A stretch of 42,870 nt of DNA. Origin: a bacterium. Its GTDB lineage: Bacteria > Desulfobacterota > JAPLJL01. Position 1 is the first letter of the stretch. Every line of letters starts with the position of its first letter. Of this stretch, positions 33,421 to 40,812 are shown piece after piece. Where the stretch lies: the NCBI GenBank assembly GCA_028713675.1, contig JAQTNV010000008.1, positions 42,885 to 85,754 of the forward strand, in the 5' to 3' direction. The notes beneath the pieces were generated by a model. It saw only the letters and a list, made by a program, of their open reading frames with translations. It made no database searches and was not told the DNA's origin. The position numbers and the translations under genes are program-made.

Positions 33421-35697
33421 TTAGACAGTTACGCTAATATCTTCCGAAAAACTCACTCTTTCAATAAATTGGATTTTATTTTCTATAGCCAATTCTTTTG
33501 CCTTCGGTGTTATTTCAGTAGAAGTAATAACTACTCCTCTTGATCCTTTTGGAAAAGTCTGCAAAGTACCAATCAATTCTCGGATAATGTTGGGTCCAAC
33601 CTTTCTGTCATGCCAATATTTGCATTGTATTAGTAAGAATTCTTCTCCTTTTGATGCTTGAATATCAACTCCACCATCACCATTTCTTGATGCTGCGATA
33701 TGATCTACTACATACCCATTCTTTAAAAGCCATCCTTTGACATTTCTTTCGTAATTAAACCAATCATCTTTAGAATATTTGTTTTCGAAAATATCTAATG
33801 CATTAATACATTTTAATGCTGAACGGCTTCGATATATTCTCTCTTGAGCTTCTTCCCCTCTTTTATGTGGTCGAACAAAAGTGAAGCCTTCAGGAACGAC
33901 AATATTATATTTTTTCGCTAAAAATATTTGAGCTTCACTAGCATGGACAGCTTTTCTTAAATGTCCAACAACAAAATGTGACCGACGGGCAATTAAATTA
34001 AGTTCTTTATGACTCTCTTGTAAATCTTTAACATATTTAATTCTCGGAATATAAACTACTATTTTTTTATTCAAATCAGATTTTAGCATTGGAACCCTAG
34101 GTGATCTTATTGAGCTGCCAAATACAGATTCTCTTTCTTCAACAACCCAAAAATCTCGAATAATAGATGCCAATAGAATTTCCAACCCGAGACATTTAGT
34201 ATTCAAATATTCCTCAACATCAATATCCACATTGGGATCGGAATCTTCAATAATATTTAATCCATCAGTAGCATCGATATTTTGTTGATCAGGGACTCCA
34301 TATTTATTATTGTAATACTGATCAAAATAACTTAGATAAATTGAATGATACGGAGGATAAATAAATTTAAAATTATGTTCTTTTGGATGAAACCATATAG
34401 GATAAACATGAGATTCTTGATCAAGAAATATACAGGCGACTGATGTTCCTAATTCAATAAATTTTATTGCTTTAATATTTCCTATATTTATTTGAACATA
34501 AGCTTTATAAGGAATCGTCCATTGTTTTAAATACATAGCTTCGTCAAGAATGTCATGAATATATTTATCGCCTTCTTCATAATCACCTTGATATGAGGGA
34601 ATGTTCATAAAGAAATTTTTTATATTAGCAAGACAATTTCCAGATCCTAATAAAAGATCATAATTAAATGGGAAATCAAAAATAATTCTATCCCAAAAAT
34701 GATCATAACATTTTTCATTTAATTGATTTTTTAGGACTATTTTCTTCCTATCTCCATCATCATTTATTGAAGTAATTTCGTTTCCTTGAGCCGTTCCCAT
34801 AGAAGAAAACCAAGCCAATCTCATTAAATCCGATATTATTTCTAGGTGAATAATTGGAAAATCACTAATATTTTTGGGGATTTCAATTGCTACTTTTTTT
34901 AATTCTTCAATTGGATTGTTTATTTCTTTATCATTTTTCTGCCAAAATATATTTGCATAAAATGAATATACTTTTTTGAAAATGTTTTGCTCATCTTTAA
35001 AAAATTCTTTTGCTATTGTATGCGAATAAGCTACTTTTGCTTCAGGGAATTCTTCTTCCCTTTTCGCATCAGGATATTTGTTAATTGCTATTGACGCTTC
35101 ATATTCCAATCTGTGTGCCCAATTAAATCTTAATTTATTTTCTTCAATACTATCTTTAATATCATCATACATTTTACTTTCAACAAAATATTTTGCTGCA
35201 ATTAAATCCCCTATATATTGCTTGGGTGGACTTGAATCAATTAATTGCCAAACGTCTTTATTAATTAATGGAAAATTTATTTCAGTATGTGAAACAATAT
35301 AATTATTTCTGAATAATATTATTTTTATTGGTTTTGAAAAAAATAAATCTGTTTCTGGAAAAGAGGTAGGTAAAAATATACGATAACCTTCTATTTCTCT
35401 GCTTTTTTTATCCTTAAAAATAAATCTAAAACAATATATTGGCCATAAATGATTATTAATAAATTTTAAAAAAGAAAAAGATAAATCGATGGAATGCAAA
35501 CCCGTTTCGGCAAGCAAATAAAGCTGGTTATCTGAATAATTAACAAATTCTTTATTGAAAATCTTTTTTGATTTATTCTTTTTATAGATTTCTAAAACCC
35601 ATTTGGGATCAATATCTGATGTAGGCAAGACATAAGTTATCTTTTCAAAATAATCGCATATTTTTAAATTTTTCTCGTTTTCTAATTGGGTTTCCAT
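33421..35697 (-). CDS. 758-aa protein with C-terminal Mrr-type (PD-(D/E)xK) nuclease domain
   Basis: The last about 100 residues form an Mrr-like restriction endonuclease domain. Asp678 lies in NGDGGVDIQ, Gln691 and Lys693 lie in EFLLIQCKYW (the D...QxK variant of the nuclease motif), and IIRELIGTLQ and GVVITSTEIT follow. Mrr-type domains cut DNA, often modified DNA. Residues 1-650 match nothing I know. They include a long mixed helix/strand region and a conserved-looking stretch ARRSHFVVGHL, then VPEGFTFVRPHKRGEE (about 590-640), just before the nuclease. Sensor-plus-nuclease architecture on a mobile element suggests a single-gene anti-phage or anti-plasmid defence. No methyltransferase is adjacent. 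Confidence 0.75.
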   Translation of the reverse strand: METQLENEKNLKICDYFEKITYVLPTSDIDPKWVLEIYKKNKSKKIFNKEFVNYSDNQLYLLAETGLHSIDLSFSFLKFINNHLWPIYCFRFIFKDKKSREIEGYRIFLPTSFPETDLFFSKPIKIILFRNNYIVSHTEINFPLINKDVWQLIDSSPPKQYIGDLIAAKYFVESKMYDDIKDSIEENKLRFNWAHRLEYEASIAINKYPDAKREEEFPEAKVAYSHTIAKEFFKDEQNIFKKVYSFYANIFWQKNDKEINNPIEELKKVAIEIPKNISDFPIIHLEIISDLMRLAWFSSMGTAQGNEITSINDDGDRKKIVLKNQLNEKCYDHFWDRIIFDFPFNYDLLLGSGNCLANIKNFFMNIPSYQGDYEEGDKYIHDILDEAMYLKQWTIPYKAYVQINIGNIKAIKFIELGTSVACIFLDQESHVYPIWFHPKEHNFKFIYPPYHSIYLSYFDQYYNNKYGVPDQQNIDATDGLNIIEDSDPNVDIDVEEYLNTKCLGLEILLASIIRDFWVVEERESVFGSSIRSPRVPMLKSDLNKKIVVYIPRIKYVKDLQESHKELNLIARRSHFVVGHLRKAVHASEAQIFLAKKYNIVVPEGFTFVRPHKRGEEAQERIYRSRSALKCINALDIFENKYSKDDWFNYERNVKGWLLKNGYVVDHIAASRNGDGGVDIQASKGEEFLLIQCKYWHDRKVGPNIIRELIGTLQTFPKGSRGVVITSTEITPKAKELAIENKIQFIERVSFSEDISVTV

Positions 35698-35895
35698 TTA
35701 TATTAATGTCTAAAATAATTACCTAAAAATCAGGATCAATTTGTTTTAAATAAATCATTGCCATTCATTTTCTTTCCTTTCAATGGACTTGATTTCTGGA
35801 CGTAATAGCTTTTTTCTTCGTTGTTGTTCCATTATCTGATTTATTTTTCATAGGGTCAACAAATCTATTGGACCAATGTTTTTTCCTGAACCCTC

Positions 35896-35924
35896 TTGAA
35901 AAAGGAATAATATTACTATATAAT
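35896..35924 (+). promoter_or_regulatory. sigma70-type promoter of the ribbon-helix-helix/integrase genes
   Basis: TTGAAA at 35896-35901, a 17-bp spacer and a perfect TATAAT at 35919-35924. The start codon of the ribbon-helix-helix gene is 33 bp downstream. It is the best-matching promoter in the element and may also drive int and the tRNA. Confidence 0.75.
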
Positions 35925-35957
35925 AAAATAAGAATTCTAACAAATGGGGGCAAGTGA

Positions 35958-36176
35958 ATGGTAATTCCGGTTAAAGAAAAGAAAAGCAAAGGATCGTCAA
36001 CAAACCCGGAGAATAAGGTAAAGGTTGCCTTTTATCTCCCTCGGAAAAGTGCTGAGGATTTAGAAGAAGTCCGGTTTGAATTAATCAAACAGGGGAAAAG
36101 CCGGAGGGATGCAAGCCAGAGTAATCTAGTCGCCGAGGCAATCGAACTACTAAAAAATAAATATCTAGGAAAATAA
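35958..36176 (+). CDS. small ribbon-helix-helix-like protein
   Basis: This is a 72-aa basic protein. After a disordered lysine/serine-rich lead, KVKVAFYLPRKSAEDLEEVR (strand then helix), and after a short turn SQSNLVAEAIELLKNKYLGK (helix), give the strand-helix-helix pattern of CopG/ParG-like DNA-binding proteins. Such proteins repress their own promoters, and some act in partition or as antitoxins. No toxin is adjacent. It sits 58 bp before the integrase gene, behind a strong promoter, and could control integrase expression. Confidence 0.7.
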   Translation: MVIPVKEKKSKGSSTNPENKVKVAFYLPRKSAEDLEEVRFELIKQGKSRRDASQSNLVAEAIELLKNKYLGK

Positions 36177-36234
36177 TCTCCTCTGTGTAATAAAACCCGA
36201 TTTTTTTCGTATTATATACTGAGGAGGAAATAAA

Positions 36235-37353
36235 ATGAGTATCAGAAAAAGGTATTCCAAACGGCTTGGGAAAACGGTCTATTCCGTTGATTATTACGAT
36301 ATTAATCATCAACGAAGGGTGGAAACAGTAGGAACGGTTAAAGAAGAGGCAAAACGGGTATGGGAAGCCCGCCTAGGGGATAAAGCCCGAGGTAAGAACC
36401 CAGACATACCTTGGTCTAGAAGAGTCACCTTTGGAGATTTTTCCAAAGAATACATGGAATACTCAAAGGAAAACAAAAAAGCCTGGGATCGGGATATTAC
36501 CAGCCTGAGACATTTAGTCCCCTTTTTCGGGGAAAAACGGCTTGATCAGGTAAGTTCTTTTGACGTTGAACAATACAAATTGGAGAGGAAAAAAGAAACC
36601 AGCAGAATAAAGAAATCCCCTTCCCCAGCATCTATTAACCGGGAACTTGCCTTGCTCAAAAATATGTTCAATAAGGCAATCCTTTGGGGTAAAGCCAAAT
36701 CCAACCCGATGAAGGGAATCAAACTTTTTAAAGAATCCGAGGGAAGAATAAATTATCTTCAAGAAAATGAAATACAAAAACTCCTTAAAGCTTGCTCTCG
36801 GAATACCAATCTTCATTTGATCGTATTAATGGCATTAAATACCGGGATGAGAAGAGGCGAAATCCTCAAGCTCAAGTGGGAACAGATTGACTGGAAGGAA
36901 AAAATCATTCATCTTTACGAAACGAAAAACGGGAGAACTAGGCATATTCCCATAAGCGATTCCTTGACGGAGGAGCTTAAAGACTTTAGATTGAATAATG
37001 AAGGCGGTGAGTTTGTTTTCAGTAATTGCCAAGGGGAACCGTTCAAAAGCTTCAGAAAGTCCTTTGGAAACGCCTGTAGGGAAGCCGGAATACATGATTT
37101 TAGGTTCCATGACCTCCGTCATACCTTCGCAAGCTATTTGGTCATGGGAGGAACAGACTTAGTTACGGTGATGGAGCTTTTGGGCCATAGGTCGTTTAAA
37201 ATGACGCTCAGGTATTCGCATTTGTCCCAGGACCATAAAAGGGACGCAGTTAATTACATTGGGACCATTTTGACCGGGGATTCCGGTCGGGATGGTAATA
37301 AATTGGTAAAAATTCAAGAACGCCGGGAAAAGGTAGCCAGCCTAAGTAATTGA
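36235..37353 (+). CDS. int: tyrosine recombinase (integrase)
   Basis: This is a 372-aa phage-type integrase. An N-terminal Arm-binding region (MSIRKRYSKRLGKTVYSVDY) is followed by a SAM-like core-binding domain (TFGDFSKEYMEYSKE) and a catalytic domain. The active-site set is complete: R206 (NTGMRRGEILKLKW), H292-D-L-R295 (FHDLRHTFASYL), H318 (LLGHRS) and nucleophile Y327 (RYSHL). GGAGG lies 8 nt before the ATG. It ends 13 bp before tRNA-Lys. It should catalyse recombination between the 45-bp attachment repeats. Confidence 0.96.
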   Translation: MSIRKRYSKRLGKTVYSVDYYDINHQRRVETVGTVKEEAKRVWEARLGDKARGKNPDIPWSRRVTFGDFSKEYMEYSKENKKAWDRDITSLRHLVPFFGEKRLDQVSSFDVEQYKLERKKETSRIKKSPSPASINRELALLKNMFNKAILWGKAKSNPMKGIKLFKESEGRINYLQENEIQKLLKACSRNTNLHLIVLMALNTGMRRGEILKLKWEQIDWKEKIIHLYETKNGRTRHIPISDSLTEELKDFRLNNEGGEFVFSNCQGEPFKSFRKSFGNACREAGIHDFRFHDLRHTFASYLVMGGTDLVTVMELLGHRSFKMTLRYSHLSQDHKRDAVNYIGTILTGDSGRDGNKLVKIQERREKVASLSN

Positions 37354-37362
37354 TTTTCTTAG

Positions 37363-37407
37363 AAACGGGTCGTTAGCTCAGTTGGTAGAGCACCGGACTT
37401 TTAATCC
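37363..37407 (+). repeat. attR: right copy of the 45-bp attachment-site repeat
   Basis: Identical to 28124-28168. It starts 10 bp after the integrase stop codon and supplies AAAC and the first 41 nt of the intact tRNA-Lys gene. Confidence 0.92.
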
Positions 37408-37439
37408 GGGGGTCGTGGGTTCGAACCCCGCACGACCCA
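37367..37439 (+). tRNA. trnK: tRNA-Lys(UUU)
   Basis: This is a 73-nt cloverleaf. The acceptor stem pairs GGGTCGT with ACGACCC, discriminator A. The D arm has GCTC/GAGC, the anticodon stem CCGGA/TCCGG with loop CTTTTAA (anticodon TTT at 37400-37402), and the T arm GTGGG-TTCGAAC-CCCGC. No CCA is encoded. No promoter is evident in the short stretch between the integrase stop and the tRNA start. Confidence 0.97.
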
Positions 37440-37505
37440 TAGTTAAAAGCTAAGAAGCTCTCAGCTATAAGCTGTCAGCTAAATAATAATCACCCTCCCC
37501 TCTTT

Positions 37506-37526
37506 CCCCTCCCCTCAAGGGAGGGG
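37506..37526 (+). terminator. possible terminator downstream of tRNA-Lys
   Basis: CCCCTCCC and GGGAGGGG form an 8-bp stem around a 5-nt loop, followed by AATTTATTTT. The T-run is interrupted. It could also be a palindromic repeat. Confidence 0.4.
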
Positions 37527-37546
37527 AATTTATTTTCAAGTTTTTT

Positions 37547-37632
37547 TGTAGGGGCGGCATTCAACTGCCGCCAAAAAAAAGGGAGCCAGTGGAATGGCTC
37601 CCCTACGTCGCAGGCTGAAGCCTGCGGCTACC
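37547..37632. repeat. palindromic (REP-like) cluster at the end of the family 9 glycosyltransferase gene
   Basis: GTAGGGG (37547) pairs with CCCCTAC (37599-37605) around two inner hairpins (GGCGGCA/TGCCGCC and GGGAGCCA/TGGCTCCC). Next to it, 37607-37632 is GTCGCAGGCTGAAGCCTGCG plus GCTACC. The latter recurs at 40716-40741 with a different but still paired stem. Confidence 0.75.
37573..37602 (-). terminator. Rho-independent terminator of the family 9 glycosyltransferase gene
   Basis: On the minus strand, GGGAGCCA and TGGCTCCC form an 8-bp stem with a 6-nt loop followed by eight T, about 25-55 bp after the stop codon. It doubles as part of the palindromic cluster. Confidence 0.75.
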
Positions 37633-38629
37633 GGTTAAAAAACGAGACAACCGCTTCAGGTTTGATCTCCAGAAGGCAGGCGCGTTTTTTCCGGCATTCC
37701 GGCGCGGGCGATTGCGGGTTCCGCGGATGGCAGGGAGAGCACTCGTAATTCAGAGAAATAATTTTCACCAACCTTCCCCTCGGGCCGAAGCGCCCGGGGT
37801 CGGAAGGCCCGAAGATCGCGATTACCGGCCGGCCCATGGCCGCCGCCAGGTGGGTAATTCCCGAATCATTGCCCACATAAATTTTCGCGTTGGCCAGAAC
37901 CGCGGCGGTCTCCACCAGGGTCAGGCCGGAAAGAACCGAGAAACCGGATCCGGAAAGATTCGCGAACTCGGGATTTTCCTTCTCCGCCGGGCCCAGGAGA
38001 AAAAACGGGGGCAGGCCCATCCGCGAAGCCCGCGCCGCGAGATCCAGGTAATAAGTCAGCGGCCAACATTTGATTGCTCCCCCGCTTCCCGGATGGATAA
38101 TCAGGGCGCGCCCCCGGGGCCCGGATTTCAAAAGCTCCCGGCCGCGGCCAGCCAGGGCCTCGGGCAGGGAGAAGGAATTTTCGACCAGGCTTATTTCCGG
38201 CTTCATCCCGGGGAGCAGCAGCGCGCCCAAGTATTCATCATGAAGATGGCGCCGGGACAGAGGGTCCGGTTTTCCCGGAGACAGGACCGCCGGGACCAAC
38301 CTCCGCAAATTGGCGAGCAAGTCCTGATTGGCGCTGGTGGTTATCACCAGATCGAACCGCGAAAGAATCCGGGCCAGGCTTTCGGGAAGCGCGGCCCCGG
38401 GGGAGAACAAACGCTGGAAGCCCTCCCCTTCCGGGTCCACTTCCCCTTGAAATCTTCCCCCGGCCAGGGCCAGGCGGCGGATGTCGCCGCCGGCGCAGAT
38501 ATGTAGCTCCGGCCGGTTTTCCGGCTCCTGATAGGCAACTAAGGCCGGAAGAGCCAGCAGGAAATCCCCCAGCGCTCCCAGGTGGACAAAGAGAATCTTG
38601 CGAGGTTTATCCAACAAAGGTTTTTTCAT
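37628..38629 (-). CDS. glycosyltransferase family 9 (heptosyltransferase-like)
   Basis: This is a 333-aa protein from the chosen ATG at 38629; an upstream frame extension to 38668 crosses repeat DNA. The N-terminus is typical of family 9: KILFVHLGALGDFLLALPAL. The C-terminal domain holds LIIHPGSGGAIKCWPLTYYL and the nucleotide-sugar-binding region YVGNDSGITHLAAAMGRPVI, followed by AIFGPSDP. Such enzymes add heptose or other sugars to LPS core, using ADP-heptose, in the cytoplasm. Four cysteines near the C-terminus (ECSPCHPRNPQ and CRKKRACLLEI) are also common in the family. The gene start is duplicated upstream as a remnant. Confidence 0.88.
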   Translation of the reverse strand: MKKPLLDKPRKILFVHLGALGDFLLALPALVAYQEPENRPELHICAGGDIRRLALAGGRFQGEVDPEGEGFQRLFSPGAALPESLARILSRFDLVITTSANQDLLANLRRLVPAVLSPGKPDPLSRRHLHDEYLGALLLPGMKPEISLVENSFSLPEALAGRGRELLKSGPRGRALIIHPGSGGAIKCWPLTYYLDLAARASRMGLPPFFLLGPAEKENPEFANLSGSGFSVLSGLTLVETAAVLANAKIYVGNDSGITHLAAAMGRPVIAIFGPSDPGRFGPRGRLVKIISLNYECSPCHPRNPQSPAPECRKKRACLLEIKPEAVVSFFNR

Positions 38630-38648
38630 AAAGTTTCTTCTTCGGACT

Positions 38649-38691
38649 GCATCGGCTTGCCGATGCATCGCATTAGCAAGCTAATGCACTC
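38649..38691. repeat. paired hairpin element, copy A
   Basis: GCATCGGC-TT-GCCGATGC (38649-38666), three bases, then GCATTAGC-AA-GCTAATGC (38670-38687) and ACTCC before an A-run. It lies directly upstream (minus strand) of the family 9 glycosyltransferase start. Copy B at 38781-38828 has the same layout with different stem sequences. Confidence 0.8.
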
Positions 38692-38702
38692 CAAAAAAAC
38701 AT

Positions 38703-38762
38703 CAGCGCTCCCAGGTGGACGAACAGGATCTTCAACGGCCTATCTTTCAGACGTTTTTCCAT
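38703..38762 (-). pseudogene. remnant of a family 9 glycosyltransferase gene start
   Basis: From an ATG at 38762 the minus strand reads MEKRLKDRPLKILFVHLGAL, matching the first 20 residues of the intact gene (MKKPLLDKPRKILFVHLGAL). It then runs into the paired hairpin element and loses similarity. It is a tandem duplicate of the gene's 5' end. Confidence 0.82.
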
Positions 38763-38780
38763 GAAGTCTTTATATAGACC

Positions 38781-38828
38781 GCATCCCGCCCTGGCGGGAT
38801 GCATTGCATCAGCAAGCTGATGCTCTCC
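38781..38828. repeat. paired hairpin element, copy B
   Basis: GCATCCCGCC-CT-GGCGGGATGC (38781-38802), three bases, then GCATCAGC-AA-GCTGATGC (38806-38823) and TCTCC before an A-run. It sits just upstream of the glycosyltransferase remnant, as copy A sits upstream of the intact gene. Confidence 0.8.
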
Positions 38829-39074
38829 AAAAAATCCCAGAGCGTCATGTTCAACGGGCCAAGTTGTTCGGTAATCGTCATTCTTATCGGTTGAAACGAT
38901 CGCACGAAACTCTCCCCTGGCCCCTCCCTCGCAGGGAGGGAAGAAAACCAAATCCGAAAAACCTAACCAGTGCGACAATAGTCATTCCTTCTCCGAAAAT
39001 AAAAACATTGATCAATATTCCATCTGATGATATAAAAACTGCGTGGTGAAATCATACCAAAAATTACCTGGACG
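38829..39074. other. intergenic region before the membrane glycosyltransferase gene
   Basis: No gene seen. A minus-strand frame (38673-38978) is repeat DNA plus the glycosyltransferase remnant. CCCTCC/GGAGGG palindromic bases occur near 38920-38941. Confidence 0.4.
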
Positions 39075-40658
39075 ATGAAAAAGATTCCGGCTTCCACTTT
39101 TCAGGAAGTTCCCAATTCCCCGGAAGACCGGGACCAGTGGCTGTCCCTTATTCTCTGGGTCACATTGTTCGTGGGAACCCTGATCCGGCTTTACGGGCTG
39201 GGAGCAGAAAGCCTGTGGCTGGACGAGGCGACCAGCTACGTCGACGCCCACCGGTCGATCGCGGACCTGCTCCTCGCCAACTTCCTGCCGTCGCGAGGCG
39301 AGATCAACGGATCATTCTATTTCCTGTTTCTCCACCTGGTCACCCTGGTCGCCTCGAGCGAATTTGCCCTGCGCTTTCTTTCCGCGGCCTTCGGTTCGGT
39401 TTCGATCTTTTTGGTCTATTACCTGTCCACCCTCCTGGTCCGCGGACGCCAGGGCCAGAAGCTCGGAATCTACAGCGCCATTTTTCTGGCCCTCTCCCCC
39501 TTTCACCTCAATCTCTGCCAGTCGGTCCGGGGTTACTCGCTCCTCCTCCTGCTTTCCCTCGGGGCGATGATTTACCAGGTCCGGGCCCTGATCCTGGCCC
39601 GGGCCGGTGATTTCCTGGGGTTCATTGTCTGCAGTATCCTTATTTATAATACCCACTATCTTTCCGTCATTTTTATTGCCGGCCAGGCCCTGCTGGTTTC
39701 CTGGTATCTTGTTTTCAATGCCGAAAAGCGCGGCCGGTTTCTTCTGAGCTGGGGATCTTGTTACCTGCTTATCTTTGCGGGAATCTGGAAAGTTTTCCGG
39801 CACATCCAGGGCTTCTTCAGCGTCAGCGTTAGCGCCGGCGCCCCGGCCGACCAGCACTTCTGGCTGACTAAATTCCACGGCGCCCCGGGCTTCAATGAAT
39901 TCCTGGGCCTGCTCAAAGTCTACGCAATCGGCCTGATCCCGGAGTCCAGCCTTCTGAATTATCTTTATTTCCTTATCCCGGTCCTTTTCCTGGCCGGGTT
40001 CTTCTCCCTTAAAGTTAAGGGCGGCCTGTTCCGGAGCTGGGAGTGGTCTTTCGGCCTTTTCCTTTTCATCTTCCCCGTGCTCACGAGTTTTATCCTCTCC
40101 CAGTCGGAGAATATTTTCCTGGCCAAATACCTCTTTTTTACCCTCCCGGTTCTTTACCTCCTGGCCGCCCGGGGGCTGCTCAATATCCCGGTCCGGATTG
40201 TTCCCGAAATCATCCTGGTTCTTTCCCTGGTCGCCCCTTCTTACGCCGTTTACCGGATCCACACGGTGCCCGAAAACCCGGACTGGAAGAACAGCGTCGC
40301 GAAAATCATCTCCATCTCCGAGCCCGGAGACATCGTGGCCATCAACGCGAATTACACCCACATTCTGTATAATTATTACACTCGCGAAGTTCCCCCCAAT
40401 CTTGTCCCCGTTGTCTACACCATGAAAAACTACAGCGGTGACCCCCAGCTGGCCGCCGCGGAACGGGCCCGAATCGGCCAGGAATTCGACGAGATCGCCC
40501 GGAGTTTCAAGCGGATGTGGCTGGTTTCCTCTTATACCAATGATACCGACCCCCTCAACCTGGTGGAAACCGAGGCCGTTTCCCGTTATCAGGTCATGCT
40601 CTGGTGGCCCGGCCCGCCCCGGCTTTATCTTTTCGTGCTCACGCCGACCGAAAAATAG
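39075..40658 (+). CDS. GT39/ArnT-like membrane glycosyltransferase
   Basis: This is a 527-aa polytopic protein. The first span is followed by RLYGLGAESLWLDEATSYVD, with the acidic pair typical of the first periplasmic loop of PMT_2/ArnT-like GT-C enzymes. A second conserved loop reads SPFHLNLCQSVRGYSLLLLL. About ten to twelve spans precede a C-terminal periplasmic part of about 120 residues (VPENPDWKNSVAKIISISEP). Such enzymes move sugars from polyprenyl-phosphate donors to lipid or protein acceptors on the outer face of the inner membrane. No strong Shine-Dalgarno site is seen. It lies divergently from the family 9 gene and before the O-antigen ligase gene. Confidence 0.83.
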   Translation: MKKIPASTFQEVPNSPEDRDQWLSLILWVTLFVGTLIRLYGLGAESLWLDEATSYVDAHRSIADLLLANFLPSRGEINGSFYFLFLHLVTLVASSEFALRFLSAAFGSVSIFLVYYLSTLLVRGRQGQKLGIYSAIFLALSPFHLNLCQSVRGYSLLLLLSLGAMIYQVRALILARAGDFLGFIVCSILIYNTHYLSVIFIAGQALLVSWYLVFNAEKRGRFLLSWGSCYLLIFAGIWKVFRHIQGFFSVSVSAGAPADQHFWLTKFHGAPGFNEFLGLLKVYAIGLIPESSLLNYLYFLIPVLFLAGFFSLKVKGGLFRSWEWSFGLFLFIFPVLTSFILSQSENIFLAKYLFFTLPVLYLLAARGLLNIPVRIVPEIILVLSLVAPSYAVYRIHTVPENPDWKNSVAKIISISEPGDIVAINANYTHILYNYYTREVPPNLVPVVYTMKNYSGDPQLAAAERARIGQEFDEIARSFKRMWLVSSYTNDTDPLNLVETEAVSRYQVMLWWPGPPRLYLFVLTPTEK

Positions 40659-40715
40659 TTTCGGGTTTCGATCCAAGGCGGAAAAAGTCAGACACGTGGG
40701 ACACGCAAAATAAAT

Positions 40716-40741
40716 GTCGCAACCTGAAGGTTGCGGCTACC
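40716..40741. repeat. REP-like palindrome, second copy
   Basis: GTCGCAACCTGAAGGTTGCG followed by GCTACC. It shares the frame GTCGCA-TGAA-TGCGGCTACC with 37607-37632, while the variable stem bases changed from GGC/GCC to ACC/GGT and still pair. Confidence 0.8.
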
Positions 40742-40812
40742 CATCTTGTTTATATATTGATTAAGAATCAGCTGAGAAAACCCTGATAAAAAATCCAGCG
40801 GCAGGCTTTACC

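Larger units (their letters stand above)
28124..37407 (+). mobile_element. integrative element in tRNA-Lys(UUU), about 9.3 kb
   Basis: The element is bounded by 45-bp direct repeats, visibly AT-rich against GC-rich flanks, and has a tyrosine recombinase gene next to the right repeat and an excisionase-like gene near the left. The leftward module (28524-30942) looks like control and replication: AlpA-like HTH, SpoVG-like, CHC2 zinc finger, P-loop ATPase. The middle holds cargo (31332-35697), including exported proteins, a Xre regulator and an Mrr-type nuclease protein. No capsid, terminase, conjugation or relaxase gene is seen, so it is either a satellite-like or a mobilised island. It has replaced the 5' half of the tRNA rather than the 3' end. 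Confidence 0.9.

Noticed and set aside
35780..35989. 69-codon minus-strand frame beside the RHH gene
   Set aside because: It overlaps the strong promoter and start of the ribbon-helix-helix gene on the other strand and has no ribosome binding site or known pattern.
39312..40676. 454-codon minus-strand frame
   Set aside because: Antisense to the membrane glycosyltransferase; the translation is a charged low-complexity string typical of reversed hydrophobic codons.
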